From: an uncultured Clostridia bacterium
GTDB lineage: Bacteria; Bacillota_A; Clostridia; Christensenellales; Borkfalkiaceae
NCBI GenBank assembly: GCA_934292955.1
Contig: CAKQXZ010000008.1
Coordinates: forward strand, 1 to 47,446
Direction of reading: 5' to 3'
Length of the DNA stretch: 47,446 nucleotides
Shown here: positions 44,226 to 47,446 of the stretch, piece by piece
How positions within the stretch are numbered: position 1 is the first letter of the stretch
How the letters are laid out: each line of letters begins with the position of its first letter
The notes under the pieces: generated by a model
What the model was told of the DNA's origin: nothing
What the model saw: the letters and a program-made list of their open reading frames with translations, nothing else
The model's database searches: none
Translations under genes and position numbers: made by a program

Positions 44226-44241
44226 CTATAAGTCGATTATC
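44226..44241 (-). repeat. Dispersed intergenic motif, copy 10
   Basis: An exact GATAATCGACTTATAG on the minus strand is followed by ACGGGTTTTT. It lies between comEC and the convergent Na/Pi cotransporter gene. Confidence 0.9.
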
Positions 44242-44257
44242 AGGTATTTTATAAACA

Positions 44258-44286
44258 AAAAAGCCTTGCAAAACGCAGGGCTTTTT
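44258..44286. terminator. Bidirectional terminator between comEC and the Na/Pi gene
   Basis: AAAAAGCCTTGC pairs with GCAGGGCTTTTT (one G-T pair) across a five-base loop. Confidence 0.88.
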
Positions 44287-44323
44287 AGTTTTATCAGGTT
44301 TTAATAATTTGCTTATTACAAAA

Positions 44324-46006
44324 TTATTGCAGTTCTTCTATGGTGTGGGCTATAAAGGTTATATGGTCGCCTACACGTTCGAGATTGGAAACGAGATTGA
44401 TGAATACCGAACTCGATTCGGGCGTGCAACTTCCGTCGTTAAGCCGTTTTATATGTCCTTCGATAAGCATTCTTCTCATATAGTCGACAGAGTTTTCCAT
44501 CGCTTCGAGTTCGTCGAAATGCGTTTTGTCGAACGTATCGAAAATTCTGATCGCCAAATCATACATTTTGCAAAGTTTGTGGTACATAGACTTAAGATCA
44601 TCGAAAACGCTGTCTGAAAATTTAAGGTTTTTCTCTTCGTAAGCGCGGGTGTATTTGACGAAATTGTCTGAAATCTCGGAAATACGGAGCATATCGGCAA
44701 TGGCGTGATACATTATGGAAATCTTCTGATCGTCGTGCACCGAAACGTTTTCGCCCGATACTTTAATCAGATAATCGGTTATCTGTTTTGAAATAAGGTT
44801 AATGTCTTCGTTTTCGGCGGTAATGTCTTCTGCTACCGAAGTGTCGCGCGCGATAAACGCTTCGAACGATTTGCCGAGCGCTTCCATACATTTATCGCCC
44901 ATAGCCATAGTTTCTTTTTGCAGTTGAGCGATTGCTATCGTCGGCGTACCCAGAATACGTTCGTCCATGTAGGTGATGCGCATAGGCTCTTTTTTCTGCC
45001 TGTCGCGGACGAGAAATTCGGTGGTTTTAACAATAACGTTGGTAAGCGGCAGAAAGATTATCGTGCATATGCTGTTGAACGCAAGGTGGAAAAGCGCAAG
45101 TTGCATACGCGCGGACATCTGCGTGTTTCCGAAGTCGATAAGCGGCACCCAGAAATCGTCCATAAAGCCCGACCATATCGAAAGAATGATAAGGAAGAGC
45201 AGTGACCCGCAGAAGTTAAACAGAAAATGTATCAATGCGGCGCGTTTCGCGTTGGTTTTTGCGCCCATAGAACTTATAAGCGCGGTAACGCAGGTGCCGA
45301 TATTCGTGCCGAGAACGATATAAAGTATGGCGTTTCCGCCGCTACCTATCTGAATTCCCGCTGTCAGCATAGAAAGCAGAATGGCGTTAACGGCTGTGGA
45401 CGACTGCATTATCGCCGTTATAAGCGCGCCGATAAAAAGCAGTACGATCGGTTCTAAAAATGCGGGGTGTATCTCCATTCTCAGAATATTCTGAAGCGCG
45501 GCGTTTTCTTTAAGAGTCGCGCTGCATGCCGAAATAATCGTCAGCCCGAAGAACACAAGCCCGAAACCTGCGGCAGTCAAGCCCCAACTTCTTATTTTTC
45601 CGTTTTTGCATACCATTGCGACGAAAATACCTATGAACGACAGTATCATAAAATAATCGCCGACGTTTGTCATTCCGAGCGCGAGCAGTATTGTTGTTAC
45701 GGTCGTTCCTATATTCGCGCCCATAATAATCGACGTCGCCTGAGCAAGCGTCATCATTCCCGCGTTGACGAAACCTATAACCATAACGGTGGTTGCGCCG
45801 CTGGACTGCATCAGTATAGTCGCTCCCGCGCCGATTCCGACCCCCGCGATTTTGCTTTTAGACGTCCTTTCGAAAAGTTTTCTGAGCCCTTTGTTGGCTA
45901 CCCGCTGTAAGTTTTCCGATAATAGTTTGAACCCTATCAGAAATGCACCCAGTGCGGCAAGCATGTAGAAGACCACGACGTACGTCTGATCAAAATTCAT
46001 TTTCAT
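44324..46006 (-). CDS. Na/Pi cotransporter family protein with PhoU-like domain
   Basis: The 560-residue protein has about nine membrane segments in its first 340 residues, with the two inverted QSS repeats of the family: QSSGATT near 68 and QSSTAV near 202, plus GANIGTT and GTNIGT. A cytoplasmic helical PhoU-like domain covers about 350-560. It couples sodium entry to phosphate or another anion. AGGG lies upstream of the ATG at looser spacing than usual. The transported ion is a family-based inference. Confidence 0.92.
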   Translation of the reverse strand: MKMNFDQTYVVVFYMLAALGAFLIGFKLLSENLQRVANKGLRKLFERTSKSKIAGVGIGAGATILMQSSGATTVMVIGFVNAGMMTLAQATSIIMGANIGTTVTTILLALGMTNVGDYFMILSFIGIFVAMVCKNGKIRSWGLTAAGFGLVFFGLTIISACSATLKENAALQNILRMEIHPAFLEPIVLLFIGALITAIMQSSTAVNAILLSMLTAGIQIGSGGNAILYIVLGTNIGTCVTALISSMGAKTNAKRAALIHFLFNFCGSLLFLIILSIWSGFMDDFWVPLIDFGNTQMSARMQLALFHLAFNSICTIIFLPLTNVIVKTTEFLVRDRQKKEPMRITYMDERILGTPTIAIAQLQKETMAMGDKCMEALGKSFEAFIARDTSVAEDITAENEDINLISKQITDYLIKVSGENVSVHDDQKISIMYHAIADMLRISEISDNFVKYTRAYEEKNLKFSDSVFDDLKSMYHKLCKMYDLAIRIFDTFDKTHFDELEAMENSVDYMRRMLIEGHIKRLNDGSCTPESSSVFINLVSNLERVGDHITFIAHTIEELQ

Positions 46007-46302
46007 GTGCTGTTTTTCCCTTGTCCTGTGTGTAGCCGTCTGCCGATTGCTGTTTAAGCAGGCAGAAGCATAAAATTCGTAAAATGCGGTGTGTGTTAAA
46101 CAAGTTGTGCGTTATACAAGTGTAAAGTAAGTTGCCGTGTGTATAAAAGGTAATATTATTGCCGTACAGCCGTTATAAACGGAGTATAAAAAGGTGCGTA
46201 TTGAAATGCATACATTGCAAATCAAATTTAGTTTAACACACGCTTGCAAAAAAACACAATCGATTTGCGGGCGGTTTTCAAATATTTCTTTACATAAATT
46301 TT

Positions 46303-46334
46303 ACATTGCCGCTCGGCTATCCGGGCGGCAATGT
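46303..46334. other. Strong hairpin of unknown role
   Basis: ACATTGCCGC pairs perfectly with GCGGCAATGT, extended by CGG/CCG around a CTAT loop, giving about 14 pairs. Only three Ts follow on the plus strand, so it is a weak terminator candidate. No gene ends nearby. Confidence 0.75.
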
Positions 46335-46536
46335 TTCGCAATATAACATATTATATAGCGCGCATTATAAGGCTTTTTCAATAATGTCGCGTCGCAATCG
46401 TAAACCGTTTATTACATAAATGTTCGGCATAATGCTCAATAAAGTTTTTTGGCGGGCATAAAAAGACATTGCGTTTTGCAGAATTCGACCGAAATTTTCA
46501 AGAAAAATCAAAAAGTGCGTGCAATCAGTTGCTCAT

Positions 46537-46564
46537 TTGACAATAATCGATTAAAATATATACT
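46537..46564 (+). promoter_or_regulatory. Promoter of pckA
   Basis: TTGACA (46537-46542) is 16 bases from TATACT (46559-46564), with a leader of about 55 bases before the ATG. Confidence 0.82.
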
Positions 46565-46625
46565 GCAGTCGGTTAGGGACTGTACAAGTAAAATAAGTAA
46601 AATTTTTTAAGTGAGGAATAAAACA

Positions 46626-47446
46626 ATGAAAAAAATCGATTTGACAAAGTACGGTATTACCGGAACCACCGAAATCGTTTACAATCCTTCTTATGACATG
46701 CTCTTTGAAGAAGAAACCAATCCCGCTCTCACCGGATACGAAAAAGGTCAGGTAAGCGAACTCGGCGCAGTTAACGTTATGACGGGTATTTACACCGGTC
46801 GTTCGCCCAAAGATAAATTCATCGTTATGGACGACAACTCCAAGGATACCGTCTGGTGGACTTCCGAAGGTTACAAGAACGACAACCATCCTGCGTCTCA
46901 GGAAGCATGGGCAGCCGTTAAAGCAATCGCTCAGAAAGAACTCAGCAACAAGAAACTCTACGTTGTAGACGCTTTCTGCGGCGCTAATAAAGACACTCGT
47001 ATGGCGGTCCGTTTTATCGTCGAAGTTGCTTGGCAGGCTCACTTTGTAACCAACATGTTCATTCGTCCGACGGCTGAAGAACTCGAAAACTTCGAACCCG
47101 ATTTCGTTGTTTACAACGCTTCCAAGGCTAAAGTAGAAAACTACAAAGAACTCGGTCTTAATTCCGAAACCGCCGTTGTTTTCAATATCACCAGCAAAGA
47201 ACAGGTTATCATCAACACCTGGTACGGCGGCGAAATGAAGAAAGGTATGTTCTCAATGATGAACTACTATCTGCCTCTTAAAGGCATCGCTTCGATGCAC
47301 TGCTCGGCAAACACCGATATGAACGGCGAAAACACCGCTATCTTCTTCGGCCTTTCGGGAACCGGCAAAACCACTCTTTCCACCGATCCTAAGCGTCTGC
47401 TTATCGGCGACGACGAACACGGCTGGGACGACAACGGCGTATTCAA
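46626..47446 (+). CDS. pckA: PEP carboxykinase (ATP), 5' part
   Basis: The frame is open to the window edge, giving 273 residues of an enzyme of about 530. Motifs: [10 protein letters not shown] (substrate Arg), [18 protein letters not shown], and the P-loop [11 protein letters not shown] followed by DDEHGW at the edge. The ATP-dependent enzyme interconverts oxaloacetate and PEP; in gut anaerobes it often fixes CO2 in the PEP-to-oxaloacetate direction. GAGGAA precedes the ATG. Codon choice (more AAC, CTC and GGT than the neighbours) suggests high expression. A minus-strand frame over the same bases is a shadow. Confidence 0.97.
   Translation, partial: MKKIDLTKYGITGTTEIVYNPSYDMLFEEETNPALTGYEKGQVSELGAVNVMTGIYTGRSPKDKFIVMDDNSKDTVWWTSEGYKNDNHPASQEAWAAVKAIAQKELSNKKLYVVDAFCGANKDTRMAVRFIVEVAWQAHFVTNMFIRPTAEELENFEPDFVVYNASKAKVENYKELGLNSETAVVFNITSKEQVIINTWYGGEMKKGMFSMMNYYLPLKGIASMHCSANTDMNGENTAIFFGLSGTGKTTLSTDPKRLLIGDDEHGWDDNGVF

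Larger units (their letters stand above)
46007..46625. other. 619-base non-coding gap
   Basis: No reading frame with family support was found. It contains the start region of the Na/Pi gene, a strong hairpin at 46303-46334, a weaker one at about 46358-46391, and the pckA promoter. The T-rich stretch around 46280-46302 has no assigned function. Confidence 0.6.

Noticed and set aside
46551..47042. A 163-residue minus-strand frame at the right edge
   Set aside because: It is antisense to the clear start of pckA, which has a promoter, a ribosome binding site and conserved motifs.

Overview
The window reads as chromosome from a low-to-mid GC, Gram-positive-type anaerobe, most likely an uncultured gut member of the Clostridia (Bacillota). 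This is inferred from gene content: rubrerythrin, Veg, a DUF1836 regulator, QueH, the DUF512-Der-PlsY run, a Lit-like lipoprotein transacylase, ATP-type PEP carboxykinase, lipoproteins with a lipobox, and an InlB-repeat/BspA-type leucine-rich surface protein. Promoters are mostly clear sigma-A type and most starts have AGGAG-like ribosome binding sites. No tRNA, rRNA, transposase or phage gene was recognised.

Layout: 1-2709 is the 3' part of a type II-A CRISPR-Cas locus (cas9 tail, cas1, cas2, csn2, seven repeats with six 30-base spacers). Rubrerythrin and a patatin-like lipase follow. 4424-8979 is a shikimate cluster (aroC, a fused aroA-aroE, aroQ, aroK). 8992-15053 holds a MacB-like ABC transporter, the ECF transporter core (ecfA1, ecfA2, ecfT) and truA. 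15192-19638 holds a secreted 5'-nucleotidase lipoprotein and, divergently, a TetR regulator with an ABC exporter. 19712-23546 holds a small membrane protein, veg, and a minus-strand group of a flotillin, an NfeD-like partner and a DUF1836 regulator. A 1638-residue surface lipoprotein fills 23844-28760, followed by dnaE, a glycosyltransferase and ttcA.

34916-38229 is a tightly packed run (small multidrug export protein, sirtuin, queH, DUF512 radical-SAM-like protein), followed by der, plsY, an aldose-epimerase-like gene and a Lit-like gene. A 6S RNA gene, which no protein ORF reveals, lies on the minus strand at about 42398-42599, divergent from a short comEC. A Na/Pi cotransporter, a 619-base non-coding gap and the 5' part of pckA end the window.

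Two observations stand out. First, a 16-base motif, GATAATCGACYTATAG, usually followed about five bases later by a T run, recurs ten times between genes; all ten copies lie just after a stop codon and none was seen in a divergent promoter region. It looks like an undescribed dispersed intergenic element. Second, EPSP synthase and shikimate dehydrogenase are fused in one reading frame inside the shikimate cluster. Smaller points are an exact palindrome inside the DUF1836 gene promoter, extended -10-like sequences inside every CRISPR repeat, and a cysteine-rich insertion in chorismate synthase.
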